NCBI RefSeq assembly: GCF_030344915.1 | Contig: NZ_CP128233.1 | Coordinates: 62,001 to 126,000 of the forward strand | Length of the DNA: 64,000 nt | Source of the DNA: Neopusillimonas aromaticivorans | GTDB taxonomy: Bacteria > Pseudomonadota > Gammaproteobacteria > Burkholderiales > Burkholderiaceae_B | Reading direction: 5' to 3' | Shown: piece after piece, positions 9,850 through 19,134 of the stretch | Numbering within the stretch: position 1 is the first letter of the stretch | Layout of the letters: every line of letters begins with the position of its first letter | Translations under genes and position numbers: made by a program | Notes under the pieces: generated by a model | Seen by the model: the letters and a program-made list of their open reading frames with translations, nothing else | Database searches by the model: none | Told to the model about the DNA's origin: nothing

Positions 9850-10122
9850 CTACTGACCTGTACCGGCATTGCCGGTGAACGACTTCAGGGTTTTCGCTGC
9901 CGTCTGTGCCGCAGCGGCCTGAGCGGCCGTTTGAGCCATTTGCGATTCAGCGGTACCGTCTTCACCCGCAAGCTCTTTGGCCATGGCTGCGGTCTGGGAA
10001 CGCACAACCTGTCCGAACGTTTGGTAAACGGCAATCGCCGCAACAGCAACCAGCGCAACGACAATGATGTACTCGGTCATGGCCTGGCCCGTTTGACGCG
10101 CTTTGCTTTGAGTCTCTTTCAT
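9850..10122 (-). CDS. Flp/TadE-type pilin-like membrane protein
   Basis: 90 residues from ATG at 10122, chosen over upstream starts because GGGGAA lies just before it. Residues 12-35 (GQAMTEYIIVVALVAVAAIA) match the type IVb/class III prepilin pattern: Gly-Gln, then Met-Thr-Glu-Tyr and a hydrophobic helix. The rest is Ala/Gln/Thr-rich. Expected to be processed by a TadV-type prepilin peptidase and placed in the membrane or a pilus. Two bases separate it from the TadG-like gene, so they are co-transcribed. Confidence 0.7.
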   Translation of the reverse strand: MKETQSKARQTGQAMTEYIIVVALVAVAAIAVYQTFGQVVRSQTAAMAKELAGEDGTAESQMAQTAAQAAAAQTAAKTLKSFTGNAGTGQ

Positions 10123-10381
10123 GCTTCCCCTTTTAACGATCACAAAAACAACGTGATCAGTGTGGGTGCAGATGAAATGTCGAACAATTCGCAAAAGCCG
10201 TGCTGGCCAAATTTGCGCAGCATAAAACCAAATAACTTCAGGCAATAAGCTTACTTTCAAGACCAAATAACGCCTGCAAAATAAACGCCACAGGCACAAC
10301 CCTCAATTGCGCCTGCCGCCCCGGTCAGGTATAACTGCGGGCTAATTCGACGTTAACCCCAACAGGAACCCTTCCAGCCCA

Positions 10382-12017
10382 ATGCGCAAGAATCTGCCCG
10401 TTACCAACATCGAAACCGTTGTTCGCGAAGATCAGTACCTCATTTCGAAAACCGACATGAAGGGCAAAATCATTTATGCGAACCCGGCTTTCATCGAGGT
10501 CAGCGGGTACAGCCGCGACGAACTGCTGGGCAAGCCGCACAACCTTATCCGGCACCCCGACATGCCGCCCGAGGCCTTTGCTGACTTGTGGGACACCCTT
10601 AAAGAAGGAAAGCCGTGGCTGGGCGTCGTCAAGAACCGGCGCAAAGACGGAAGCTACTACTGGGTGCTGGCCAATGCCTACCCTGTCGTTGAAGATGGCA
10701 AGGTCACCTGCACTGGCATCCGTTCGTGTCAAGCCCTCACGCGAACAGATCGAAGCCGCAGAAGCCTTCTATGCCGAGCTTAACGCCGGGCGTGTACGCG
10801 GCTACACCGTCAAAGGCGGTCAGGTCGTGCGCAAAGGCTGGCGACGTCTGTTTGACTACGTCGCCATGCCATTTCAGAAAACACTACGGGCCAGCCTGCT
10901 GCGCATGGCCACGCTGGGTGCAGGCGCAATCGCCCTGGGCGCCTGGTATGCCGCCACGGGTGGCGTGCCTTCCAGTCAGGCCTGGATCGCATGGCCAGCC
11001 ATCGGCTTGCTTACGGCCGGGATGCTGGGTTACGGATGGATCGTGGCACAACGCGTCATCTCGTCGCTGGATGACGCCGCCCGGGTAGCGCGCCAGATTT
11101 CTGCCGGCAACCTGACCCTGGAACTGCACCAGGGTGAAAGCGCCGAAGTCAACAACCTGAACTTCTACCTCGACATCATGCGCAAGAGCCTGATATCGAT
11201 TGCCCACGACGTCGAAGTGGGGGTTCACGCCACTCACCACACCGCGCAGGTTCTTTACGCCAACAATACCCACCTGTCGGCACGTACCGACGACAACGCC
11301 GCATCGCTGCAGGAAACGGCAGCCGCCATGGAAGAGCTTACGGTAACAGTCAAGCAAAATACCGACAACGCGCATCTGGCCAACCGCCTGGCCGACGAAA
11401 GCATGCGCATTGCCCAGCGCGGCGGTGAAGTCGTGAGCGACGTGGTGGAAACCATGGATGGCATCAAGGAAAGCTCGAGCAAGATTTCCGACATCGTGAC
11501 GCTTATCGAAGGCATTGCTTTCCAGACCAATATTCTGGCACTGAACGCTGCGGTTGAATCTGCACGGGCTGGCGAAGCCGGCAAAAGCTTCGCCGTCGTG
11601 GCCGGTGAAGTACGCAATCTCGCACTTAAGAGTTCCCAGGCTGCCAAAGAAGTCAAAAATCTTATCGATGAATCAAACTCGCGTATCGCTGCCGGCTCCG
11701 AACAGGTCGCTCGTGCCGGTGCCACCATGGAAGAAATCGTCAACTCGGTACGTCGCGTTACCGATGTCATGGGCGAAATCTCAACAGCCTCCGAAGAACA
11801 GACCACCGGCCTGACCGAAATCAATCAGGCCGTTTCCCTCATGGAAACAGTGACCTCCCAAAACGCCGCCATGGTCCAGGATCTCGGGCAGACCGTACGC
11901 ACGCTGTCGGCCGAGGCCGAGAACCTTGAAGTCGCCATCGCCGTACTGAACACCGGTGTCGGAAAACATGGGCGCCCTGCCCGTGTTGGCTCGGACGAAC
12001 CGCGTCTGCAAAGCTGA
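10382..12017 (+). CDS. aer: Aer-like PAS-domain methyl-accepting chemotaxis/aerotaxis receptor (one frame break)
   Basis: About 544 residues after correcting one frame error near 10715-10725, where removing one base gives the normal junction ASVRVKPSREQ. N-terminal PAS domain (residues ~10-110; GYSRDELLGKPHNLIRHPDMP) that in Aer binds FAD. A membrane hairpin follows around residues 170-215, then a HAMP-like segment, then the signalling domain with the conserved hairpin (IEGIAFQTNILALNAAVESA). No periplasmic ligand domain, as expected for Aer. The product senses redox/energy state and signals to CheA/CheW. A terminator follows at 12042. Confidence 0.88.
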
Positions 12018-12041
12018 TCACCACGGCAACGCTACAATAAA

Positions 12042-12070
12042 GGGGCCACCTTCCAGGGTGGCCCCTGTTT
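12042..12070 (+). terminator. Rho-independent terminator after aer
   Basis: Stem GGGGCCACC / GGTGGCCCC (12042-12050 and 12057-12065) with loop TTCCAG, followed by TGTTTT. It separates aer from pcaB, which starts 13 bases further on. Confidence 0.85.
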
Positions 12071-12082
12071 TACGGAGCCGAC

Positions 12083-13455
12083 GTGAGCGTACCTATTTTT
12101 GACAGTTTCCTGACAACCACTGAAATCATTCGTACCTTCGACGACACCGCCGTCATCCAGGCCATGCTTGACTTCGAGGCCGCGCTGGCGCGCGCCCAGG
12201 CCGCCCAAGGGCTCATTCCCGGCCCGGCTGCGCAACTGATCGAACAACATTGCAAAGCCAGTCTTTACGATACCGACGCCATCATCGTGGCTGCACGACG
12301 CGCCGGCAGCATGGCCATCCCTTTGGTCAAAGCCCTGACTCAAGCCGTTGCCGCCAACGACGCTGAAGCCGCCAGCAAGGTGCATTGGGGCAGCACCAGC
12401 CAGGACGTCATTGATACCGGTACGGTTCTGGTCACCCGTGACGCCCTCGCGCTCATCAACGACACACTGGACGCTTTGTGCCGACAATTGCTGGTGCTGG
12501 CTGAACAGCATCTGCAAACGCCGGTTCTGGCACGCACACTGATGCAACCCGCCCAGGTCACCAGTCTGGGTTTCAAATTCGCCAACTGGGCAGCACCACT
12601 GATACGCAGCAAGCAGCAGCTCAAGACCTTGGCACGTAACGCCTTGCAACTGCAGCTGGGCGGCGCTGTCGGCACGCTGGCTGTCATGGGTGAGCAAGGT
12701 CCTGCCGTAGCTCGTCGAGTTGCCGCAGACCTGGGTTTGGCGATTAACGACGGGAACTGGCATACGCAACGCGATGACTGGGTACGACTTGGGCTGGAAG
12801 TGGCCATTCTGACCGGTAGTCTGGGAAAAATCGCCACCGACCTCAGTCTGATGGCACAAGGCGAAATTGCCGAACTGGCCGAACCCTCCGGACAGGGTCG
12901 CGGGGGCTCAACAGCCATGCCGCACAAGCGCAACCCCGTATCTTCCATGATCGCACTGGCCGCCGCCGCACGCACCCTCAACGCGCAGCGGGCTTGCTGG
13001 CCAATATGGGGCAGGAGCACGAACGCGGCTTGGGCAACTGGCAGGCCGAACTGGCCGAGTGGCCAGGCCTGTTCATGAGTGCCCACGGCGCGCTCACCGC
13101 ACTTCTGGAAGCCATGAATGGCCTGGTCATTGATACCGCACGTATGCGTCAGAACATTGACAACCTGCACGGCCTGATTTTTGCGGAAGCCGTTTCCATT
13201 TATCTGGCGAGCGCCATCGGCCGGCCGGCCGCACACCACCTGATGGAAACACTGACAGCCCGCGCCGTCGCCGAGAAAACCCATTTGTCCATTGTGGTTC
13301 GTCAGGCCATCGGCGCAGATGACCGCTTGCGCAACCAGCTTGATCTGGAACACATCGATGCCTTGTTCGACCCCGTCGCCGCAACACGCAACGGCCATCA
13401 GATTGCAGAGAAACTTGTCTCGCAGTTGCGGCAGGCGCTCGAAAACACTTCTTAA
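12083..13455 (+). CDS. pcaB: 3-carboxy-cis,cis-muconate cycloisomerase (one frame break)
   Basis: Fumarase/adenylosuccinate lyase superfamily. The signature GGSTAMPHKRNPVSS (near 12905) is the flexible catalytic Ser loop. It converts beta-carboxymuconate, the product of PcaHG, to gamma-carboxymuconolactone in the cytoplasm. GTG start at 12083. The frame breaks near 13000 (...TLNAQR | GLLANMGQEHERGLGNWQ...); one added base restores 457 residues, normal for PcaB. Next gene downstream is pcaCD, 83 bases away, so an operon is likely. Confidence 0.92.
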
Positions 13456-13538
13456 GGCGCCACAGGCTAACCTCAAGGGGCTTGTGCGCACCCTGATAAC
13501 AACCAGCCACAACACACAACACTCCTACGGAAACCACC

Positions 13539-14798
13539 ATGACTTTTGATGCCACCAACCATGACTTTGAACGCGGTCTCAAGAATCGCCGGGAAATCCT
13601 GGGCGATGCCTGGGTCGACCGCTCGCTCGACCGCGCCACCAATTTCAATGCCGAATTTCAGGAACTGATCACGCGTTTTGCCTGGAATGAAATCTGGGGA
13701 CGCCCCGGGCTGGAAAAGAAAACACGCCGCGCCATGGTGCTTGCCATCACCATGGCGCTGGGGCGCTGGGAAGAGTTCGAACTGCACGTACGCGCCGCAC
13801 TGGCGGGTGGTAGCCCCGACACCCGGCTGACACCCGATGAACTGAAAGAAATCCTGATCCAGACCGCGATTTATGCGGGCGTACCCGCCGCCAATACCGG
13901 ATTCACGCACGCCCAGGCCATTCTGAAAGAAATCGGGGCCGATATCGGTTACACCCTGAGCCCGCTACAGCCGGATCACACCTGCCATCCCGGCATTGGC
14001 CATGAACGCGTCACTCAAAGCAAGCCGGGACTGCACTACACCCTGCGCCCCGCACGTAATGGTCAGGCGCGCCAAACCATCGTACTCAGCCACGCCCTGG
14101 GCTGTGATCTGACCATGTGGGACCGTCTGGCCAATGTGCTGGCAGCAGAGTTCAACGTGGTCTGCTATGACCACCGCGGGCATGGTGCTTCTGATGCGCC
14201 TGCACAGATGTACACCATGGCCGATCTGTCCGACGATGCGGCCCGCTTGATCCGCGAGCTGGACTGCGGCCCGGTGATCTGGATCGGTCTGTCGATGGGT
14301 GGCATGGTTGGGCAGGAACTGGCGATTCGCTACCCGGAACTGATCAGCAAACTGGTTATCGCCAACTCAACGTCAGCATACCCCGACGCGGTTCGCGAAG
14401 TATGGCAGCAGCGCATTGCGACGGTACAGGCCAACGGCATCGAAGTCATTGCCGATGCGGTCATGGAACGCTATTTTCACGCCGGATTCCGTGCCGAACG
14501 CCCGGCAACCGTCGCTTCGTTCCGTCGTCGCCTGGTCACCACCGACCCGGAAGGCTATGTCGGTTGCTGCAATGCCGTCGGTACCGTCGACACGACAGCG
14601 CGTTTGCCGCAAGTCAAGGTTCCGACGCTGGTCATTGCCGGCGAGCTTGATCAAGGGGCACCGGTTTCCATGTCGGAAACCATGGTTGCGCAAATTCCCG
14701 GCGCGAAACTGGCCGTACTGGCCGGCGCATCGCACCTGGCGGTTGCCGAACAACCCCATGCCTTCATCGAGACCGTGCAACAGTTTTTGAACGGTTGA
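13539..14798 (+). CDS. pcaCD: Fused 4-carboxymuconolactone decarboxylase / 3-oxoadipate enol-lactone hydrolase
   Basis: 419 residues in two parts. Residues ~1-130 are the PcaC decarboxylase fold (RREILGDAWVDRSL, ITRFAWNEIWGRPGLEKKTR, AGVPAANTGF). Residues ~160-419 are the alpha/beta-hydrolase PcaD: nucleophile Ser in GLSMGG, acid in GELDQGAP, His in GASHLAV. The enzyme would turn gamma-carboxymuconolactone into beta-oxoadipate in one polypeptide. The order is decarboxylase first, the reverse of what I recall for actinobacterial PcaL. The last 35 bases overlap the 3' end of pcaQ on the other strand. Confidence 0.93.
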   Translation: MTFDATNHDFERGLKNRREILGDAWVDRSLDRATNFNAEFQELITRFAWNEIWGRPGLEKKTRRAMVLAITMALGRWEEFELHVRAALAGGSPDTRLTPDELKEILIQTAIYAGVPAANTGFTHAQAILKEIGADIGYTLSPLQPDHTCHPGIGHERVTQSKPGLHYTLRPARNGQARQTIVLSHALGCDLTMWDRLANVLAAEFNVVCYDHRGHGASDAPAQMYTMADLSDDAARLIRELDCGPVIWIGLSMGGMVGQELAIRYPELISKLVIANSTSAYPDAVREVWQQRIATVQANGIEVIADAVMERYFHAGFRAERPATVASFRRRLVTTDPEGYVGCCNAVGTVDTTARLPQVKVPTLVIAGELDQGAPVSMSETMVAQIPGAKLAVLAGASHLAVAEQPHAFIETVQQFLNG

Positions 14799-15703
14799 CC
14801 CCGCGCAAAATCTTCATGAACGCCTGAAGGGCCGGGCTGGAAAGCGCATCCGAGCGATGCAGCAACCCTACCGGCTCTTCAGTACCCTCAAAGCCCAGTG
14901 GCAATGCCACCAGCAACCCACGGGCCAGATCATCCTGTACGGCTCCTGTCGATGCAAACCAGACCGCATCCGACTGCATCACCACCAAACGCGCCACTGA
15001 CACCGAAAGCGTCTCCAGGCAATTGTCCGGCAACGCCCTGCCCCTGGCCTTGAACCAGTTATCCGTATTGTGACGCGGCACGGTGCCTGAAGCCGACACC
15101 ACCAGCGGAAACGACAGCACATGAGCCAACGATACTTCGGTGTGAAGCAGACTGTGCTCTGGCCTGACCACGGCCACCAGCGGCTCGACATACAGCAACT
15201 CGAACGATAGTCCAACCATCAGCTGAGGGTCAGCCATCCGGCCAACCGCAACGTTGGTTTCACCCGCCTTGAGCTTTTCAAGCAACCGGTTATTCGTTGC
15301 AATATCGGCCTGCACACGCACGTGTGGATACTGTTCACGAAACAGCGTCAACGCCAGGGGAAGAATGTCTGGCGCAACAGTGGGCAGCGCTGATACGACC
15401 AACGTTTCGTGTCGGGTTTCCCCCTTTTGACAGGGCTCGTGCCGCATCATCAAGTGCTTCGGTAACAGACAGGGCATGCGCCAGAAAATGCTCGCCATCG
15501 GTTGTGAGACGCGCCCCGAAACGCCCGCGCACAACCAGTTGCTGACCCGCCATCTGTTCCAGTTCGGTCAGTGTTTTTGATACTGCCGGCTGACTGAGAT
15601 TCAAGCGTTCTGCCGCCTTGCCAAGATTCTGCTCTTGGGCAACCGTGACAAAACACTGCAGATGACGCAGCCTGACCCGATTCAAAAAGTGCTCTTTTTC
15701 CAT
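14764..15703 (-). CDS. pcaQ: LysR-type regulator of pca genes (one frame break)
   Basis: N-terminal winged helix (RLRHLQCFVTVAQEQNLGKA, LNLSQPAVSKTLTELE) and C-terminal effector domain (GLSFELLYVEPLVAVVRPEHSLL). In relatives, PcaQ activates pca genes in response to beta-carboxymuconate or gamma-carboxymuconolactone. The frame breaks near 15420 at a G run; removing one G gives SKGETRHETLVVSALP and a 312-residue protein, normal for the family. It is divergent from pcaHG and convergent with pcaCD. A palindrome overlaps its start codon (15702-15716), suggesting autoregulation. Confidence 0.88.
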
Positions 15704-15764
15704 AACCCAAGGTTATCAAACAAGATGCATTAATTCAATTTACTTCACGAATACCCAAGGCTAT
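15702..15764. promoter_or_regulatory. PcaQ-type operator region between pcaQ and pcaH
   Basis: A perfect inverted repeat ATAACC-CAA-GGTTAT lies at 15702-15716, overlapping the pcaQ start codon. A weaker copy (ATACCCAAGGCTAT) lies at 15751-15764, about five helical turns away. It resembles the ATAACC-N4-GGTTAA motif I recall for rhizobial PcaQ. Strong plus weak site is the usual LysR layout (recognition and activation sites) for a divergent promoter. Confidence 0.6.
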
Positions 15765-15816
15765 GATGCCTGCACTGAGCTGCCTTGCATGCCAGACAGA
15801 ATATAGGAGATCCCCC

Positions 15817-16557
15817 ATGACAACCCCCATCGACCAGTTCGGCGAGTTCCTGCAACGTGACCGCACCTGGCATCCGCCCGCTTTCACACAAGGCTACAAA
15901 ACCAGCATTCTGCGTTCGCCGCAAAAATCCCTGATTTCCATCCAGAACGACTTGTCAGACATCACTGGCCCGTTGTTCTCGCGCGATGAGCTGGGCCCGC
16001 TGGACAATGACCTGATCATGAATTACGCCAAAAGCGGCCTGCCCATTGGCGAGCGCATTCTGGTGCACGGTTACCTGCGCGACGAAAACGGTCGCCCCGT
16101 GCCCAATGCCCTGATCGAGGTCTGGCAAGCCAACGCCTCGGGGCGTTATCGTCACAAGAATGATAAATACATTGCGCCCATCGACCCCAATTTTGGTGGC
16201 TGTGGCCGCGTCATGACCGACGAAAACGGTTATTACTTTTATCGCACCATCAAGCCCGGTCCCTACCCATGGCGCAACGGTATCAACGACTGGCGCCCGG
16301 CCCACATCCACTACTCGATTTTCGGCACCGGCTTTGCCCAGCGCCTGATCACACAAATGTATTTTGAAGGTGACCCGCTCATTCCGGGCTGCCCCATCGT
16401 TCGCTCCATTCCCAGCGAAGAAGCCGTTCGCGGCCTGATCGCTCAAATGGACCGTGGTGCATTCGTGGCTCTCGACAGCATGGCCTACCGCTTTGACATC
16501 ACCATCCGCGGCTCGCGTGCCACCTTGTTCGAAAACTACATTCAGGGAGCCAAATAA
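15817..16557 (+). CDS. pcaH: Protocatechuate 3,4-dioxygenase beta subunit
   Basis: 246 residues from ATG at 15817, chosen over the in-frame ATG at 15763 because AGGAGA precedes it and the product then begins like known PcaH. The non-haem Fe(III) ligands are visible: Tyr in GRYRHKND, Tyr in GPYPW, and two His in RPAHIHY. With PcaG it cleaves protocatechuate between the two hydroxyls to beta-carboxymuconate. Its TAA overlaps the ATG of pcaG (TAATG). Confidence 0.95.
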   Translation: MTTPIDQFGEFLQRDRTWHPPAFTQGYKTSILRSPQKSLISIQNDLSDITGPLFSRDELGPLDNDLIMNYAKSGLPIGERILVHGYLRDENGRPVPNALIEVWQANASGRYRHKNDKYIAPIDPNFGGCGRVMTDENGYYFYRTIKPGPYPWRNGINDWRPAHIHYSIFGTGFAQRLITQMYFEGDPLIPGCPIVRSIPSEEAVRGLIAQMDRGAFVALDSMAYRFDITIRGSRATLFENYIQGAK

Positions 16558-17189
16558 TGAACCCTAACACCCCCGTTTACCTGAAAGAAACCGCATCACA
16601 AACTGCGGGTCCCTACGTTCATATCGGTCTGGCTCCAAAACAGGCCGGCTTCGACATTTTCGAAAAGAACTTCGGCAATGTGCTGGTCACGCCGGAAACC
16701 AAAGGTGAGCGCATCCGCATCGAAGGTCGTGTCTTCGACGGCAGCGGTCATATGGTCAAAGACGTGCTGATCGAATCCTGGCAGGCCAACGCTGCCGGTC
16801 GCTATAACCACCCTGCCGACAAGCAGGCCGACAAACCCATCGATCCAACCTTTCGTGGCTGGGGGCGTGCGGCCTCCGATTTTGACACCGGGGTGTACTT
16901 TTTCGAAACTGTCAAGCCGGGCTCCGTCACCGGTCGCCATGGCAAACCCATGGCACCCCATATCAACCTCTGGATTGTCGCCCGCGGTATCAATATCGGT
17001 TTGCAAACACGCATGTACTTCTCGGACGAAGAACAGGCGAATGCGGCAGACCCGGTACTGAACGGTATCGAATGGGAACAACGTCGCCAGACGCTGGTCG
17101 CCCAACGCACCGAGCGCAATGGCCAGACGGTCTACACCTTTGACATTCACCTGCAAGGCCCGAACGAAACGGTGTTTTTCGACGCCTGA
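16557..17189 (+). CDS. pcaG: Protocatechuate 3,4-dioxygenase alpha subunit
   Basis: 210 residues; begins KETASQTAGPYVHIGL, the usual alpha-subunit N-terminus, and shares the intradiol fold (IESWQANAAGRYNHPAD ... APHINLWIVARG) but lacks the full iron ligand set, as expected since the metal sits in PcaH. Start overlaps the pcaH stop by one base, giving tight translational coupling for the heteromeric enzyme. Two hairpins follow the stop. Confidence 0.95.
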   Translation: MNPNTPVYLKETASQTAGPYVHIGLAPKQAGFDIFEKNFGNVLVTPETKGERIRIEGRVFDGSGHMVKDVLIESWQANAAGRYNHPADKQADKPIDPTFRGWGRAASDFDTGVYFFETVKPGSVTGRHGKPMAPHINLWIVARGINIGLQTRMYFSDEEQANAADPVLNGIEWEQRRQTLVAQRTERNGQTVYTFDIHLQGPNETVFFDA

Positions 17190-17204
17190 TCGCGACCTGT
17201 TCAC

Positions 17205-17291
17205 GGCATGCCCGTCCTGGGGCATGCCCTCTGGCCCACGATCCTTTCAGCCAAATGACTTGCAAACGCCCGGTAATGCCGGGCGTTTGCA
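17205..17291. terminator. Two hairpins between pcaG and the convergent IclR gene
   Basis: First hairpin: arms GGCATGCCC (17205-17213) and GGGCATGCC (17220-17228). Second: 13-bp arms TGCAAACGCCCGG (17261-17273) and its complement ending at 17291, with loop TAATG. Neither has a long T tail, but their place between convergent genes suggests termination in both directions. Confidence 0.65.
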
Positions 17292-17338
17292 TGAGCCCGC
17301 CAGTGAGCCCGCAATGATGCGTTCCGCGCGAGATACGG

Positions 17339-18286
17339 TCAATGTGCAGCGCCCAGCAGCGCATTGATACGCGAAGCAGCCGCCAGCAGCTTGGGCAAAC
17401 AGACATCAAGTACATGACTGGCACTGGCCTTGTCAGCCGAGCCGCTGACATTGATGGCCGCCACTACCCGGCCGTTAATATCCCGAATCGGTGCCGCGAC
17501 GGACACCAGACCGGGCTCAAGCTCTTCACGCACCAGACACCACCCTTGCGCCCTGACCTGCATCAGTACGTCGCGCAACCGGTCATGATCCACAATGGTT
17601 TGCGGCGTGTACGCCGTCAAGGTCATTTCAGACAAGCGCTGTTCAAGCTGGACATCAGGCAAACCCGCCAGCAAAACCCGCCCCATCGACGAGCAGTGAG
17701 CCGGCAAGCGACTGCCCACCCCCAGATTGATGGACATGATCTTGTGCGCAGGCACCCGCACCACGTACACCACCTCATTCCCGTCAAGCACGGCAGCGGA
17801 ACTGGACTGACGCAGTTGCTCGACCAGCGACTCCATGACGGGCTGCGCCTGCGTCCAGAACGGTTGTGATGTGAGATAGGCAAAACCCAGCTCTAGCACC
17901 TTGGGGGTCAAACGAAACAACCGGCCTTCATTGGTAACGTAGCCCAACGCCAGCAACGTCAGCAAGATACGACGCGCTCCGGCTCGTGTCAGCCCGGTAT
18001 TGGCCGCCACCTCAGACAAGGTTTGTGCCGGTGTTTGCGCACCGAAACTTCGCAACACCGCCAGACCACGCGCAAAGGACTGCACATAGGCGTCCCCTGG
18101 ACGCGGTACTGAATCGTCGGAACGGGCAGACAATTCGTCTTGAACGATAGATAAGGCCGCATCCGGCGTGTTGGCCAAAACCTTGGCTGACGGCTCGCGA
18201 GACGGCTTCTTTGTCTTGACCTCGGGCGCTACCGGGCCCGATTGTCGAGAAGTGATGCGTTCAGGCTTGAACCAGGAATGAGTCAT
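17339..18286 (-). CDS. IclR-family transcriptional regulator (PcaR/PobR group)
   Basis: 315 residues: an extended ~65-residue N-terminus rich in Lys/Pro, winged helix at ~70-130 (FARGLAVLRSFG, LSEVAANTGLTRAGARRILLTL), then the IclR effector domain (GSRLPAHCSSMGRVLLAGL, AINVSGSADKAS). It resembles PcaR/PcaU regulators that bind beta-ketoadipate or protocatechuate. Divergent from pcaIJ, so likely controls that pair; palindromic elements lie in the gap. Named PcaR only by analogy. Confidence 0.85.
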   Translation of the reverse strand: MTHSWFKPERITSRQSGPVAPEVKTKKPSREPSAKVLANTPDAALSIVQDELSARSDDSVPRPGDAYVQSFARGLAVLRSFGAQTPAQTLSEVAANTGLTRAGARRILLTLLALGYVTNEGRLFRLTPKVLELGFAYLTSQPFWTQAQPVMESLVEQLRQSSSAAVLDGNEVVYVVRVPAHKIMSINLGVGSRLPAHCSSMGRVLLAGLPDVQLEQRLSEMTLTAYTPQTIVDHDRLRDVLMQVRAQGWCLVREELEPGLVSVAAPIRDINGRVVAAINVSGSADKASASHVLDVCLPKLLAAASRINALLGAAH

Positions 18287-18371
18287 GATGTGGTGGCCAC
18301 TTGTGCGACGTGCGTTGACAAGCCCGCCCAGCCTGATTAAGCTAGACCTGCTCGTTCTATATGCGAATAAA

Positions 18372-18388
18372 TGTTCACTATAAGAACA
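18372..18388. promoter_or_regulatory. Palindrome in the IclR gene - pcaI intergenic region
   Basis: TGTTC-ACTATAA-GAACA, a perfect 5-bp inverted repeat. A related half-site TGTTCGTACGGAA occurs at 18411-18423. Position between divergent regulator and pcaIJ suggests an IclR-type operator; binding is not shown. Confidence 0.4.
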
Positions 18389-18426
18389 AATTCGAAATTT
18401 TTCAACGAAATGTTCGTACGGAAAAC

Positions 18427-19125
18427 ATGATCAATAAAATCTCTCCCTCAGTTGAAGCCGCGCTGTCCGGTATTCACGACGGTGCCACCGTCATGATCGG
18501 CGGGTTTGGCGGCGCTGGTCAGCCCGCCGAACTGATCGATGGCCTGATTGCCCAAGGTGCCAAAGACCTGGTTATCGTCAACAACAATGCGGGCAATGCC
18601 GAAATTGGCCTGGCTGCGCTGCTCAAGACCGGACGTGTACGCAAAATCATCTGCTCGTTCCCCCGGCAGGCCGACTCTTACGTGTTCGACGAGTTGTACC
18701 ACTCAAAGAAAATCGAGCTTGAACTGGTTCCGCAAGGCAACCTGGCCGAACGCATCCGCGCAGCGGGTGCCGGTATCGGGGCATTTTTCACCCCCACCGG
18801 TTTTGGTACCGAACTGGCCCAAGGCAAAGAAACACGCGAGATCAATGGCCGTCAATACGTGCTTGAATATCCCATCTTTGCAGACTTCGCCCTCATCAAG
18901 GCTGAAACGGGCGACCGCTGGGGCAACCTCACTTACCGCAAAACCGCACGTAACTTCGGTCCCATCATGGCCACTGCCGCCAAGTGCACCATTGCTTCAG
19001 TCCATGAAATTGCCGAACTGGGTGAAATAGATCCCGAGACTGTCGTTACCCCCGGCATTTTCGTCAAACACATTGTCAAAGTCCCCCGCACGGCCACCGG
19101 CCCGGCTGGTTTCAAAACAGCTTAA
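18427..19125 (+). CDS. pcaI: 3-oxoadipate CoA-transferase subunit A
   Basis: 232 residues from ATG at 18427 (GGAA upstream); an in-frame ATG at 18361 would add an AT-rich, unlikely leader. Has the CoA-transferase A motif GGFGGAGQPAELI and ends with the typical FVKHIVKVP. With PcaJ it transfers CoA from succinyl-CoA to beta-ketoadipate. The stop is 10 bases before pcaJ. Confidence 0.94.
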   Translation: MINKISPSVEAALSGIHDGATVMIGGFGGAGQPAELIDGLIAQGAKDLVIVNNNAGNAEIGLAALLKTGRVRKIICSFPRQADSYVFDELYHSKKIELELVPQGNLAERIRAAGAGIGAFFTPTGFGTELAQGKETREINGRQYVLEYPIFADFALIKAETGDRWGNLTYRKTARNFGPIMATAAKCTIASVHEIAELGEIDPETVVTPGIFVKHIVKVPRTATGPAGFKTA

Positions 19126-19134
19126 GGACCAAAA

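Noticed and set aside
18361..18426. Earlier ATG for pcaI at 18361.
   Set aside because: It would translate the AT-rich operator region; the family start and GGAA ribosome binding site support 18427.
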